A program made the translations under genes and the position numbers. This document shows positions 7,982-16,424 of a stretch of 64,000 nt of DNA, in pieces. The stretch covers positions 248,001 to 312,000 of the forward strand of contig NZ_QWBU01000003.1 of assembly GCF_003432075.1 (NCBI RefSeq). Reading direction: 5' to 3'. The stretch comes from Shinella sp. WSJ-2. Lineage in GTDB: Bacteria > Pseudomonadota > Alphaproteobacteria > Rhizobiales > Rhizobiaceae. The notes below the pieces were generated by a model. It did no database searches. It was not told the DNA's origin and saw only the letters and a program-made list of their open reading frames with translations. Positions within the stretch are counted from its first letter, which is position 1; each line of letters begins with the position of its first letter.

Positions 7982-8914
7982 CTATTCGGCGCAGGTGATG
8001 CGGTCGCGGCCGAGATGTTTGGCGCGGTAGAGCGCCCGGTCGGCGCGCTCGAAAAGGTCTTCCGCCGCCGTGCCGCAGAATTCGGCGATACCGGCCGACA
8101 TGGTGTAGCTGCAGCACAGGTCGGCCCGGTTCTCCGCCCGCGCCATGTGGCTGCGCAGCCGCTCGATGGCGTCTGTCGCCTGGCGCAGGCCGGTGCCCGG
8201 CATCAGCACCAGAAACTCCTCCCCGCCGATGCGCGCGAAGAAGTCGCCGCCGCGCAGTTCCTGCCGGCCGGCGGCGGCAAAGTGCTTCAGCACCCGGTCG
8301 CCATTGGCATGGCCGTAGCGGTCGTTGATGCTCTTGAAATTATCGAGGTCTATCAGCACCAGCGAGAGCGGCGTGCCGTCGCGCAACGCCGCCTGCATGT
8401 CCGCCTCCAGCCGCTCCATGGCGGCCCGGCGGTTGAAGAGGCTGGTCAGCGGGTCCGTATCGGCGGCGAGGCGGGCGGCATCGCGGGCAAGCTGCAGCAC
8501 GCGCTCGTTGGATTTGAGCATGGTGATGTCGGTGAAGACATGCCACAGCCAGCCGCCCGGCAGCAGCGTCTCGTTGACGAGGAACCACCTGTCGTCGCTG
8601 ATATCGATCTCGAAGGTGCGCTGCGGGCTGCTGCGCCGCCTCTTGCAGGCCATGTCGAGGAATTCCTCAATCGGCAGGCTGATCTTCGGTCCGACGCGCT
8701 TGCCGTGGCAATTGCGCATGATGTCGGCAAAGGTGCTGGCGCCGGACTGCACGTCGAAGAGCAGACGGAAAGCTGCGGAACCGTAGGCAAGCTCATCATC
8801 GGGCGAAAACAGCGCGAAGGCGACGCCGGACGCGTCGAGGCCGGACAGGATAAGGTCCGTGGTGGCGCGGTCGCGGAGAAGGGCGAGCGGCAGGATCGTA
8901 TCGATCTTCGCCAT
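7982..8914 (-). CDS. diguanylate cyclase with PAS sensor domain
   Basis: Makes c-di-GMP from two GTP. The 310-residue protein has a PAS-like N-terminal domain (about 20-135, ASGVAFALFSPDDELAYGS) and a GGDEF domain with DPLTSLFNRRAAMERLE and an intact GGEEF signature (IGGEEFLVLMPG). No membrane segment, so it is cytosolic. Start chosen at 8914 (MAKIDTILP), with GGAAGA upstream; an in-frame start 42 bases earlier is possible. Its stop is a few bases from the convergent oxidoreductase stop. Confidence 0.88.
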   Translation of the reverse strand: MAKIDTILPLALLRDRATTDLILSGLDASGVAFALFSPDDELAYGSAAFRLLFDVQSGASTFADIMRNCHGKRVGPKISLPIEEFLDMACKRRRSSPQRTFEIDISDDRWFLVNETLLPGGWLWHVFTDITMLKSNERVLQLARDAARLAADTDPLTSLFNRRAAMERLEADMQAALRDGTPLSLVLIDLDNFKSINDRYGHANGDRVLKHFAAAGRQELRGGDFFARIGGEEFLVLMPGTGLRQATDAIERLRSHMARAENRADLCCSYTMSAGIAEFCGTAAEDLFERADRALYRAKHLGRDRITCAE

Positions 8915-9066
8915 GCCGCTTTCTTCCAGCCAGCCATGTCCATCGCTCAGCCGCAACCGTTCGTCCTTTCCGGGGCAGAATCGCCGGCCAGACCGACGAT
9001 AGGTGCCCTTTGTGGCAGAAGGCGGCAGTGTCGCAATCGCGACCGCAGGACGACGTTAACAAATCC

Positions 9067-10503
9067 TCAATCGCCGAGCCCGGTCGCTTTGTGCGGCAGG
9101 CCGATGGTAAGCAGGATGGCGAGGGCCGCCGGCAACGCGAGCAGCGCATAGAGCCAGCGCGCCGCCGTCACCGCACCCTCGACGCCGCCCGGCTGCAACA
9201 GCCCGGTGGAGTTGACGATGATGCCGGCGAGCGCCGCCCCGAAGGCAGCACCGAGCGCCTGCATGGTGGTGATGGCCGCCGACGCCTTGTCCGTTTCGCC
9301 TGCGGGGGCAAGCCACATGACATGGGTCACGAGATGCGCCCAGCCCATGCCGATGCCGAAACCCATCAGGTAGGTGAAAACAGTCGAGAGCACGAGCAGG
9401 ACAAGGCCGCTGTCGGGATTGTGCCGGGCGAGCGTGAAGACGAGCAGCGCGGTGGCCAGCGTCTCGATTGCCCCGCCGATGAGAATGACGCGGTTGGCCA
9501 GCCTTCCCTTGAGGCTTGCGGTCATGAAGGCCGCCGTCGTCCAGCCGAGCGCCAGAAGCGCCACGAGATAGCCCGAGATCAGCGGCGTGACGCCGTGCAG
9601 CACCTGCAGAAAATAGGGGATGTAGACATCCGAGCAGATCGTCACCAGCAACAGCAGCATGATGAGATAGACGCGGGCAAGCGGCGAGCCGAGGCTGATC
9701 GTGCCGGCCGGCAGCAGCCGCGCCTCGGCATGGCGCTCGATGGTGATGGTGGCGATGATGCCGATGACGGCGGCCGCCGCGAGAACGCCGCGCAGCGCCG
9801 GCGCATCCACCGAGCTTGCGAAGGAGAGCAGCACGACGGCCGTCACCAGAAGTACGATCTGCACGAAGGGCGTCTTGGTCGTCACGCGCTCGCCTTCGCC
9901 CGAGGGCAACAGCCGGGGCGCGACGAAGGCCATGATGGCGGAGAGCGGCACGAGCAGCGCGAAAGCCTCGCGCCAGGCGCTGCCGGCCGCGAAGATGCCG
10001 CCGATGGTCGGCCCGAGGAAGGTGGCGATGCCCCAGACGGCGGCGTAGAGCGTGGAGGCCGTGCTCCACAGCGCCTCGGGATAGACATAGCGGATGAAGG
10101 CATAGCCGAGCGCCACGAGGAAGCCGGCGCCGAGCCCCTGGATCGCACGGCCTGCCAGCACGATCTCCATGGTGGGGGCGATGGCGCAGACCAGGCTGCC
10201 GATGCCGAACAGCACCGCGCCGAAGACGTAGCAGCGGTTGAGCGTCACATTTTCCGGCCTGACGGCCACGAAGGTCGAGCCCAGAACGGAGGCCGCGACA
10301 TAGATCGTCGTCGCCCAGGCGAAGAGCTCGAGACCACCGATATCGCGCACGATCGAGGGCATCAGCGTCGCGGTGATATAGGTCTCCACCGCATGCAGCA
10401 TGATCCCGCCGCCGAGCATCAGCGTCCCGAACAGGGTGCCGCGATGAAACAGGCTGGACAGCCGCGGCGCGGCTTCCTTCGGGGTGATGACGCTATCGGA
10501 CAT
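9067..10503 (-). CDS. MFS transporter, DHA2-like (14-helix type)
   Basis: A 478-residue inner-membrane permease with about 14 hydrophobic segments. Landmarks are the first helix GTLFGTLMLGGGIMLHAVETY, VETYITATLMPSIVRDIGG (a DHA2 first-helix motif) and GRAIQGLGAGFLVALGYAFI (motif C region). Likely drug/proton antiporter; substrate unknown. It is monocistronic with no regulator beside it. Confidence 0.85.
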   Translation of the reverse strand: MSDSVITPKEAAPRLSSLFHRGTLFGTLMLGGGIMLHAVETYITATLMPSIVRDIGGLELFAWATTIYVAASVLGSTFVAVRPENVTLNRCYVFGAVLFGIGSLVCAIAPTMEIVLAGRAIQGLGAGFLVALGYAFIRYVYPEALWSTASTLYAAVWGIATFLGPTIGGIFAAGSAWREAFALLVPLSAIMAFVAPRLLPSGEGERVTTKTPFVQIVLLVTAVVLLSFASSVDAPALRGVLAAAAVIGIIATITIERHAEARLLPAGTISLGSPLARVYLIMLLLLVTICSDVYIPYFLQVLHGVTPLISGYLVALLALGWTTAAFMTASLKGRLANRVILIGGAIETLATALLVFTLARHNPDSGLVLLVLSTVFTYLMGFGIGMGWAHLVTHVMWLAPAGETDKASAAITTMQALGAAFGAALAGIIVNSTGLLQPGGVEGAVTAARWLYALLALPAALAILLTIGLPHKATGLGD

Positions 10504-10802
10504 GGGAACGGACCTCGGAGTGCAAAAGTGCGGGAGAGACGTCGCACGGCCCTATCGGGAGTTCAAGCCGTGACTTTTGGTTGAAAAGGCGAGCGGAATG
10601 AAGGGTGGGCGGGAGTGAGCGGCGGCGACGCCAGATAATCGGCCGCGGGATCGCGTGGTGCGTAATCGTCCCAGGTATCTATCTCCCGGCACGGAGAGGA
10701 GGTGAGAGGCGGCGGAAGGGAGGAGACGAAGGGTAAGAAAGGAAGCGAAGGTAGGGGTCTGCGCCTGCAAGCCCCGCCCCCAAGCCTCCCGCCAGCCGCG
10801 TC
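10504..10802. other. 299-base intergenic region, no gene seen
   Basis: Lies between two minus-strand genes. It is purine-rich around 10680-10750 and GC-rich near 10770-10800. I see no convincing reading frame, dyad operator or terminator; it should hold the promoter of the MFS gene. Confidence 0.4.
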
Positions 10803-11261
10803 TTATGGGTTCCACTCGCCGGCAACCTGCCGGGTTGCCACGTTGAAGCGGTTCCAGACATTGATCGCCGCGATCTCCACGACGAGGGCGGCCAGCGTCT
10901 TCTCGTCGTAGTGGCGGGTGGCCTCGTTCCAGACCGTGTCCGGAACCGGCTCCTCGCGGTCGGCGATGCGGGTGAGCGCCTCGGTCAGGGCAAGGGCGGC
11001 GCGCTCGGCATCCGTATAGAACGGCGCCTCGCGCCAGGCGGCGACGGAGAGGATGCGCCGGTCGCTCTCGCCGGCCTTCTTCATCATGCGCGGGTGCAGA
11101 TCGACGCAGAAGCCGCAGCCATTGATCTGGCTGGCGCGCAGATGCACGAGATGAGCGGTCTTTTCCGGCAACTCCGTCGTCTGGGCCGCACCTTGCAGCG
11201 CCTGCATGGCCTTCATGACTTCGGGGAGGATGGTAACGATATTGGTCATACGGGATTGCAT
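10803..11261 (-). CDS. AhpD-like carboxymuconolactone decarboxylase family protein
   Basis: A 152-residue all-helical alkylhydroperoxidase-like protein. It carries the CGFC redox pair (Cys49, Cys52) with His56 downstream, the AhpD active-site layout, so it probably reduces peroxides or acts as a thiol oxidoreductase. AAGGAG lies seven bases before the ATG. It is divergent from an ECF41-like sigma factor; that family is known to pair with carboxymuconolactone-decarboxylase-type partners, so the two are probably one regulon. Confidence 0.9.
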   Translation of the reverse strand: MQSRMTNIVTILPEVMKAMQALQGAAQTTELPEKTAHLVHLRASQINGCGFCVDLHPRMMKKAGESDRRILSVAAWREAPFYTDAERAALALTEALTRIADREEPVPDTVWNEATRHYDEKTLAALVVEIAAINVWNRFNVATRQVAGEWNP

Positions 11262-11305
11262 TTTGATGCTCCTTGCACTGTTTTCGCTTCGACGGTTGCG
11301 AGCCC

Positions 11306-11332
11306 TGTCACACCGGTGCGGCTTCGTTCGTC
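11306..11332 (+). promoter_or_regulatory. ECF41-type promoter
   Basis: TGTCACA (11306-11312), exactly 16 bases, then CGTC (11329-11332). This equals the published ECF41 consensus TGTCACA-N16-CGTC. It points at the sigma gene, whose ATG is 36 bases downstream, implying autoregulation. I found no equal site pointing at the AhpD-like gene. Confidence 0.85.
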
Positions 11333-11368
11333 ATGGCCATGACGCCACGAACCGAGGGAGTGTGACCG

Positions 11369-12232
11369 ATGAGCGAAAAAAAGTTTTGGACCGAGCGTTT
11401 CGAGGCCGAGCGCGGCCGTCTGCGCAGCGTGGCCTTCCGCATGCTGGGCTCGCATACGGAGGCGGATGACGCCGTCCAGGAGGCGTGGCTCCGGCTGGAG
11501 CGCGCCGGTGATGGTATCGAAAACCCTGCGGGCTGGCTGACGACCGTCGTCGGTCGCATCTGCCTTGACATGCTGCGTGCCCGCACCAGGCGCCGCGAGG
11601 ACCCGATCGACGGCGATGAAGGCGAAGTCCAGCACGCCGACCCGGCAGCCGGCGCCGATGAACAGGCCGCCCTTGCCGATTCCGTCGGCCTGGCGATGCT
11701 CGTCGTGCTGGAGCGCCTCGCGCCCGTCGAACGCCTCGCCTTCGTGCTGCACGATATGTTCGACGTGCCCTTCGAGGAGATCGGCCGCATCGTCGATCGC
11801 TCGCCGGACGCTGCCCGCCAGCTGGCGAGCCGCGCCCGCCGCCGGGTGCAGGGCCTGCCGGAAACCCCATCCGCCGATTACGACCGCCGCAAGAACGTCG
11901 TCGCCGCCTTCCTCGCCGCCTCGCGTGACGGCGATTTCTCCGGCCTGCTAGCCGTGCTCGATCCCGACGTCGTCTTCCACGCGGATGCGGATGCCGTCAG
12001 GCTCGGTTCGCTCGCCGAGATGCACGGCGCCCAGGCCGTGGCGACCAATTTTAAGGGCAAGGCGACGGCGGCGAAGCTCGCCCTCATCGACGGCCAGCTC
12101 GGCTTCGCCGTCATTCTCGGCGGCCAGCTCAAGCTCGTCGTGCTCATGGAGGTGGAGGGCGATCAGATCATCGCGATCAACTCCATCGCCGATCCCGCGC
12201 GCATCGCGGCCTGCGAGGTGGAATATCTGTAA
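11369..12232 (+). CDS. ECF41-like RNA polymerase sigma factor with SnoaL-type extension
   Basis: A 287-residue extracytoplasmic-function sigma factor. Sigma-2 at about 8-75 (RMLGSHTEADDAVQEAWLR), sigma-4 at about 107-160 (DMFDVPFEEIGRIVDRSPDA, QLASRARRRV), then a SnoaL-like domain at 170-285 that in this family controls activity in place of an anti-sigma factor. The family DGGGK motif of the extension is not intact: the matching place reads HADADAVRLG. Divergent from an AhpD-like gene, with a perfect ECF41 promoter between them. Confidence 0.9.
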   Translation: MSEKKFWTERFEAERGRLRSVAFRMLGSHTEADDAVQEAWLRLERAGDGIENPAGWLTTVVGRICLDMLRARTRRREDPIDGDEGEVQHADPAAGADEQAALADSVGLAMLVVLERLAPVERLAFVLHDMFDVPFEEIGRIVDRSPDAARQLASRARRRVQGLPETPSADYDRRKNVVAAFLAASRDGDFSGLLAVLDPDVVFHADADAVRLGSLAEMHGAQAVATNFKGKATAAKLALIDGQLGFAVILGGQLKLVVLMEVEGDQIIAINSIADPARIAACEVEYL

Positions 12233-12284
12233 GAGGCGGCCACGAGAAGATACCTTGAAGCCCCGACATTTCCCACCCACCGAC

Positions 12285-12363
12285 GTCATCCTCGGCCGAG
12301 GATCCATGCCACGGGCAAGACGGTGCGGATGGGTGGATCCTCGGGTCAAGCCCGAGGATGACG
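12285..12363. repeat. palindromic intergenic repeat
   Basis: Two nested palindromes: GTCATCCTCGGCCGAGGATCC at the left, and GGATCCTCGGG...CCCGAGGATGAC at the right; the ends are inverted copies of each other. This GTCATCCTCGG/CCGAGGATGAC pattern resembles short palindromic repeats scattered in alphaproteobacterial genomes. It lies between convergent genes and could act as a terminator. Confidence 0.6.
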
Positions 12364-12394
12364 GAGGGGGGAGCGGCCGGTGGGCGGCTGCGGG

Positions 12395-13132
12395 CTAAAT
12401 CCCGATCCGCCCGATCGCCGGGATCTTGATCGCCGGCCGCATCACATCGATGCCGGCGACGAGGCCCATGATGTGCAGCTCCAGCCCGCTGCGCAGGCCG
12501 GCGGAGACGCCGAGCAGGCCGTAGAGCGTCGCATGCACGTCCCTGCCATCCGCATCCACGGCAAACAGCTTGCCTTCCGGCAGGTAATCGCGCCCCACGG
12601 CATCCGGCGGCAGCACGACCCCGAGTTCCGGCACGCTGCGCAGTACATGGGCGACGAAGGTGTTGGAGTTCGGCCCGGGCCAGATGCGGTAGGCGCCGGG
12701 CGTCGAATAGGGATAGGCCGCAATCGCCTTCTCGATTTTCGGGATCAGCCGCGCCGCCTCCTTGCCGCTGACGGAGGCGACAATGCGCGGGGTGTTGGAA
12801 TACCAGAAGGCATCGGGCGCATAGGCATTCTTGCGCACTGGCGTGCCCCAGCCGACCTTGTCGTAGCGATTGTAGCTTGCGGCATTCGCCTCTTTCGTGA
12901 CGATCCAGGCATGGCTCGCCACCGCGCCCTTCATGCCGCCTGTCGCGGCGGAGAAGATGTGGATCGTCGCCTGCGGCGTCGTCTTCGCGTCCGGCAGGAT
13001 GCCGGCGGAAGTCCAGTTCGCCTCACGCCAGTTGGCCGGACGGTCCTTGATGTACCAGTAGCCGGCGGCGCCCAAGGCGGGCATCAGATAGATCACCAGA
13101 AAGAGGACAAGGACGTTCCTCAGCAATTTCAT
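12395..13132 (-). CDS. DUF3750 membrane-anchored protein
   Basis: A 245-residue protein with one N-terminal membrane segment (residues 5-24, VLVLFLVIYLMPALGAAGYW) and a periplasmic domain with HAWIVTKEANAASYNRYDKVGWG and PNSNTFVAHVLR, features of DUF3750. The latter domain resembles a papain-like/NlpC fold by its His and Asn motifs, but no reaction is known. The frame stays open far upstream over the divergent asparaginase gene; the ATG at 13132 is chosen because the membrane anchor begins there. Confidence 0.82.
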   Translation of the reverse strand: MKLLRNVLVLFLVIYLMPALGAAGYWYIKDRPANWREANWTSAGILPDAKTTPQATIHIFSAATGGMKGAVASHAWIVTKEANAASYNRYDKVGWGTPVRKNAYAPDAFWYSNTPRIVASVSGKEAARLIPKIEKAIAAYPYSTPGAYRIWPGPNSNTFVAHVLRSVPELGVVLPPDAVGRDYLPEGKLFAVDADGRDVHATLYGLLGVSAGLRSGLELHIMGLVAGIDVMRPAIKIPAIGRIGI

Positions 13133-13214
13133 GCGGGCGCTCCGAAACCGAGTGGGCAGTTCGATCGATTTCGGATAATACCGCAGCGGAAATCGGAAAT
13201 TTGAGGGCACGATC

Positions 13215-14222
13215 ATGGCAAATCCGGTACTTGTCGAAGTCACGCGCGGCAATCTCGTCGAAAGCCGCCATCGCGGCATGGTCGTGGTGGTCGATGGCGA
13301 TGGATCGGTGGTGTTTTCGCAGGGCGATATCGATGGCGGCGTCTTCCCCCGTTCGGCCTGCAAGGCCATGCAGGCGCTGCCGCTGATCGAAAGCGGTGCC
13401 GCCGATGCCCATGCCTTCGGCAACCAGGAACTGGCGCTCGCCTGCTCCTCGCACAGCGGCGAAGCGGCGCATGCCCGTCTGGCCGGCTCCATGCTCGCCG
13501 CCGCCGGCGTCGATGAGAGCGTGCTGGAATGTGGCGCGCACTGGTCCTTCGAACAGCCCGTGCTGATCGGCCAGGCCCGTCTGCTCGATCGCCCGACGGC
13601 CCTGCACAACAATTGCTCCGGCAAACATGCCGGCTTCGTCTGCGCCGCCTGCCACACCGGCAAGGACCTCAAGGGTTATGTGCGCTATGAGCATCCCGTG
13701 CAGGCCGAAATCCGCGGCATCATGGAAAGCCTGACGGGCGCCGCACTTGCCGTCGACAATTGCGGCGTCGACGGCTGCTCGATCCCGACCTATGCCGTGC
13801 CGATGAAGGGTCTCGCCCACGGCTTCGCAAAGATGGCGACCGGCGTCGGCCTCGGTGCCGAGCGCGCAAAAGCCTCGCGCCGCCTGATAGAGGCCTGCAT
13901 GGCCGAGCCCTTCTTCGTCGCCGGCACCGGCCGCGCCTGCACCCGCCTGATGGAAACCGCTCCCGGCCGCATCTTCGCGAAGACCGGCGCCGAAGGTGTC
14001 TTCTGTGCCGCCATTCCGGAGAAGGGCCTCGCCATTGCGCTGAAATGCGAGGACGGCACGACCCGCGCCGCCGAAAGCATGGTCGCCGCCACGCTTGCCC
14101 GTTTCTTCACGGAAGAGCCGGACATCCACGCCGCCCTGATGGCCCAGGCCAACCGCTCCATGAAGAACTGGAACGGCATTCATGTCGGCGATATCAGGGT
14201 GACGGACGCGTTCGCGGCCTGA
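13215..14222 (+). CDS. L-asparaginase, rhizobial ReAV type
   Basis: Splits L-asparagine to aspartate and ammonia. The 335-residue protein matches the Rhizobium etli AnsA/ReAV class rather than E. coli asparaginases: a Ser-x-x-Lys nucleophile pair (S47, K50 in PRSACK) and the metal-site residues C134 and K137 (NNCSGKHAG) plus C188 (CGVDGC), each one residue offset from the ReAV numbering I recall. It begins MANPVLVEVTRG; no transporter gene is adjacent. It ends next to the stop of a convergent DeoR gene. Confidence 0.92.
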   Translation: MANPVLVEVTRGNLVESRHRGMVVVVDGDGSVVFSQGDIDGGVFPRSACKAMQALPLIESGAADAHAFGNQELALACSSHSGEAAHARLAGSMLAAAGVDESVLECGAHWSFEQPVLIGQARLLDRPTALHNNCSGKHAGFVCAACHTGKDLKGYVRYEHPVQAEIRGIMESLTGAALAVDNCGVDGCSIPTYAVPMKGLAHGFAKMATGVGLGAERAKASRRLIEACMAEPFFVAGTGRACTRLMETAPGRIFAKTGAEGVFCAAIPEKGLAIALKCEDGTTRAAESMVAATLARFFTEEPDIHAALMAQANRSMKNWNGIHVGDIRVTDAFAA

Positions 14223-14978
14223 TCAGGCTTCCCGTATCTCCACATCCAGTTCCCGATAGGGCGCCAGCATTTCCGGTGCGAGGCTATCAGGCACGATAAG
14301 GCCGGTGGCTGAGCCTGTTGGCATGATTTTCCAGGGGGATGCACGGCCGAGTTTTTCGGCGGTGAGCAGGACCCAGGTGGCGGCGGCGTTTTCGGCGATG
14401 ATGCGCTTGGTGGCGGCTTCCTCCATGTCGCCGGTCGTCAGGCCCTGCGTCGGGTGGGCAGCCGTGACGCCCATGAAATAGAGGTCAGCCTTCAGGCCGC
14501 GGATCGCCCCCAGCGCCACGGCGCCCGTCGTCACCATCGAATGTTTGTAGAGCCGGCCGCCGATCAGCACGACCTCGGCGGTCGGGTGGCGTTCGAGTTC
14601 GCAGGCGATCGTCGGGCTGTGCGTCACCACCGTGAAGGCGAAGCTGCGCGGCAGCGCGCGGGCAAGGGCGGCCGTCGTCGTACCGCCGTCGAGGAAGATC
14701 ACCTGTCCCGGTTCGATCATCGCCGCCGCACGGGCACCGAGTGCCGCCTTTTCGTCGGCTGCCAGCGTCTGGCGCGCGGCAAGATCCGGTAGGGCCGGGG
14801 CAAGCGGCAGTGCCCCGCCATGCACGCGTTTCAACAGCCCCTCCGCTGCCATTTCCCGCAGATCCCGGCGGATCGTGTCCTCGGACAGGTCGAGTTCCGC
14901 CGCGAGCGTCTTGGCGACGATTTCCCCGTCGCGGCTCAGGCGCTGGGCGATGAGTGCCTTTCTCTGGCTGGTCAGCAT
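14223..14978 (-). CDS. DeoR-family transcriptional regulator
   Basis: A 251-residue repressor with the DeoR helix-turn-helix at residues 20-55 (KTLAAELDLSEDTIRRDLREM) and the C-terminal sugar-phosphate-sensing DeoRC domain (VIFLDGGTTTAALARAL, LIGGRLYKHSMVTTG, DLYFMGV). Divergent from a DUF4406 gene with a 97-base gap full of dyads, so it probably represses that gene and itself. Inducer unknown. Confidence 0.92.
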   Translation of the reverse strand: MLTSQRKALIAQRLSRDGEIVAKTLAAELDLSEDTIRRDLREMAAEGLLKRVHGGALPLAPALPDLAARQTLAADEKAALGARAAAMIEPGQVIFLDGGTTTAALARALPRSFAFTVVTHSPTIACELERHPTAEVVLIGGRLYKHSMVTTGAVALGAIRGLKADLYFMGVTAAHPTQGLTTGDMEEAATKRIIAENAAATWVLLTAEKLGRASPWKIMPTGSATGLIVPDSLAPEMLAPYRELDVEIREA

Positions 14979-15000
14979 ATGCGAACTCCATCTTGACTCT

Positions 15001-15056
15001 GCACGAAATTACACGAATAATCGTGAAATATCCAGAATAATCCGGATATTTCGTGC
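15001..15056. promoter_or_regulatory. nested dyads, likely DeoR operator
   Basis: Three inverted repeats share this gap: outer GCACGAAAT/ATTTCGTGC (15001-15009, 15048-15056), inner CACGA-N4-TCGTG (15012-15025) and AAATATCC/GGATATTT (15026-15033, 15044-15051). They sit between the divergent DeoR and DUF4406 genes. Confidence 0.6.
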
Positions 15057-15075
15057 AAAATGTAAGGAGTAAGAC

Positions 15076-15444
15076 ATGTTGATCCTGGTTGCCGGCCCGT
15101 ATCGCTCGGGCACCGGGGATGACCCGCAGAAGATGGCGGAGAACCTGAAGCGGCTGGAGGCACCGTCCTATGCGCTGTTCAAGGCCGGCCATGTACCCAT
15201 GATCGGCGAATGGGTGGCGCTGCCCGTCTGGCATGCGGCCGGTGGCCAGGAGATCGGCGATGCCCTGCACGAGGAGATCTTTTATCCGACGGCGCATCGC
15301 CTGCTCGAACTCTGCGAGGGCGTGCTGCGCCTGCCCGGCGACAGCAAGGGTGCGGACAATGACGTGCGCATCGCCCGCGAACGCGGCATTCCGGTCTGGC
15401 ATCGGCTGGAGGATGTACCGGGCTGCGCTGCGGCGGCGGCGTAA
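15076..15444 (+). CDS. DUF4406 / nucleoside deoxyribosyltransferase-like protein
   Basis: A 122-residue protein opening with MLILVAGPYRSG, the start typical of DUF4406 and nucleoside 2-deoxyribosyltransferase-like proteins, and containing LPGDSKGADNDVRIARERGIPVW, the conserved substrate-loop and helix. It may bind or cleave a nucleoside or nucleotide-sugar; no reaction is proven. AAGGAG lies close upstream. Divergent from and probably controlled by the DeoR regulator. Confidence 0.8.
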   Translation: MLILVAGPYRSGTGDDPQKMAENLKRLEAPSYALFKAGHVPMIGEWVALPVWHAAGGQEIGDALHEEIFYPTAHRLLELCEGVLRLPGDSKGADNDVRIARERGIPVWHRLEDVPGCAAAAA

Positions 15445-15542
15445 TTTTTTCGAAAACCTTGTCGGGAAGGGGCGTCGTGTTACGTCCTTGTGGCATGATG
15501 GGGGAAAACGCCCCGCATCGCCAACAATCGAGGAGGATTTCC

Positions 15543-15938
15543 ATGCGCATGATTTTCGTCAACCTGCCCGTCAAGGACCTGCCAGCGACCCGCCGCTTTT
15601 TCGGCGCGCTCGGCTTTACCTTCAACGAGCAGTTCTCCGACGACACCGCCGCCTGCATGGTGGTGGACGAGAACATTTTCGTCATGCACCTGACCGAGGA
15701 GAAGTTTGCCCAGTTCGTCAACGGCAAGGTCGGCGATCCCGAGCAGCAAACGCAGGCGCTGACCTGTTTCTCTGCGGTGAGCCGCCAGGAAGTCGATGAC
15801 TTCAAGGCCAAGGCGCTGGCCGCCGGCGGCCGCGAATGGAAGCCGAACATCGAATTCGGCCCGATGTACGGCTGCTCCTTCCAAGACATCAACGGCAATG
15901 TCTGGGAGTTCATGCATATGGACCAGTCGGGCGGCTGA
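15543..15938 (+). CDS. VOC-family (glyoxalase/bleomycin-resistance-like) protein
   Basis: A 131-residue vicinal-oxygen-chelate protein with the paired beta-alpha-beta-beta-beta layout: MRMIFVNLPVKDLPATRRFFGALGF at the start and GCSFQDINGNVWEFMHM at the end, the last Glu being a typical metal ligand. Substrate unknown. AGGAGG about eight bases before the ATG at 15543 fixes the start. Confidence 0.87.
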   Translation: MRMIFVNLPVKDLPATRRFFGALGFTFNEQFSDDTAACMVVDENIFVMHLTEEKFAQFVNGKVGDPEQQTQALTCFSAVSRQEVDDFKAKALAAGGREWKPNIEFGPMYGCSFQDINGNVWEFMHMDQSGG

Positions 15939-15948
15939 TCGCCGATCC

Positions 15949-15980
15949 GCAACCCTCTCCCGGCCGCGGGAGAGGGTTGC
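15949..15980. terminator. perfect 14-base hairpin after the VOC gene
   Basis: GCAACCCTCTCCCG (15949-15962) pairs fully with CGGGAGAGGGTTGC (15967-15980) around a GCCG loop. No U tract. It lies ten bases after the VOC stop; sequences of this kind also occur as dispersed repeats. Confidence 0.55.
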
Positions 15981-16023
15981 ACATCGCGTTGCCGGTCTTC
16001 GGCAGGGTTTTATCGGGAAGGCG

Positions 16024-16308
16024 CTATCTCTTCCATCGCAATCGCCGTGCATGCACGACGGGCGAGCCCATATAGGTGATGAAGCAACTTCGCAGTCGTT
16101 CGCGCCTTATCATGGCGCGAGGATTGCCAAACCATTGCTCGCCTTCCGCCATGAAAACCCAGTCTATGAAATCATCGACGGTGACATACCCCCTTTCGGG
16201 AATGTAGCGCGTCACATGACGCCATCCGTCATCCTGCAAGCTGCCGCAATAGCCATAGCCGACGCAGATCGCTCTGATCAGCGCGTGGAAATCCTTGTTT
16301 TCGGACAT
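16024..16308 (-). CDS. hypothetical protein, 94 residues
   Basis: Not recognised. The product is acidic/aromatic in its first two thirds (MSENKDFHALIRAICVGYGY, TVDDFIDWVFMAEGEQW) and ends in a basic tail (RRLRWKR). No signal peptide or membrane segment. Composition and length look like a conserved small rhizobial protein. It converges with the VOC gene. Confidence 0.6.
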   Translation of the reverse strand: MSENKDFHALIRAICVGYGYCGSLQDDGWRHVTRYIPERGYVTVDDFIDWVFMAEGEQWFGNPRAMIRRERLRSCFITYMGSPVVHARRLRWKR

Positions 16309-16424
16309 TGGAATGCCCGCCGATGCGGGCCAGAAGTGAGGAACTGACCGTAATGAAGCCGGAAAATGTCGGGGCTGTCAATCACGGCCAGTGCCTCTGA
16401 TATGCCTATGCCTCGGTCTGGCGC

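Noticed and set aside
9010-10584. 524-codon plus-strand frame over the MFS gene
   Set aside because: Highly charged low-complexity translation antisense to a clear 14-helix permease.
12285-12363. Riboswitch
   Set aside because: The stems are plain mirror palindromes between convergent gene ends with no downstream gene to control.
13133-13672. Upstream extension of the DUF3750 frame by about 180 residues
   Set aside because: It lies antisense to the asparaginase gene, is Ser/Pro/Ala-rich noise, and the membrane anchor begins at 13132.
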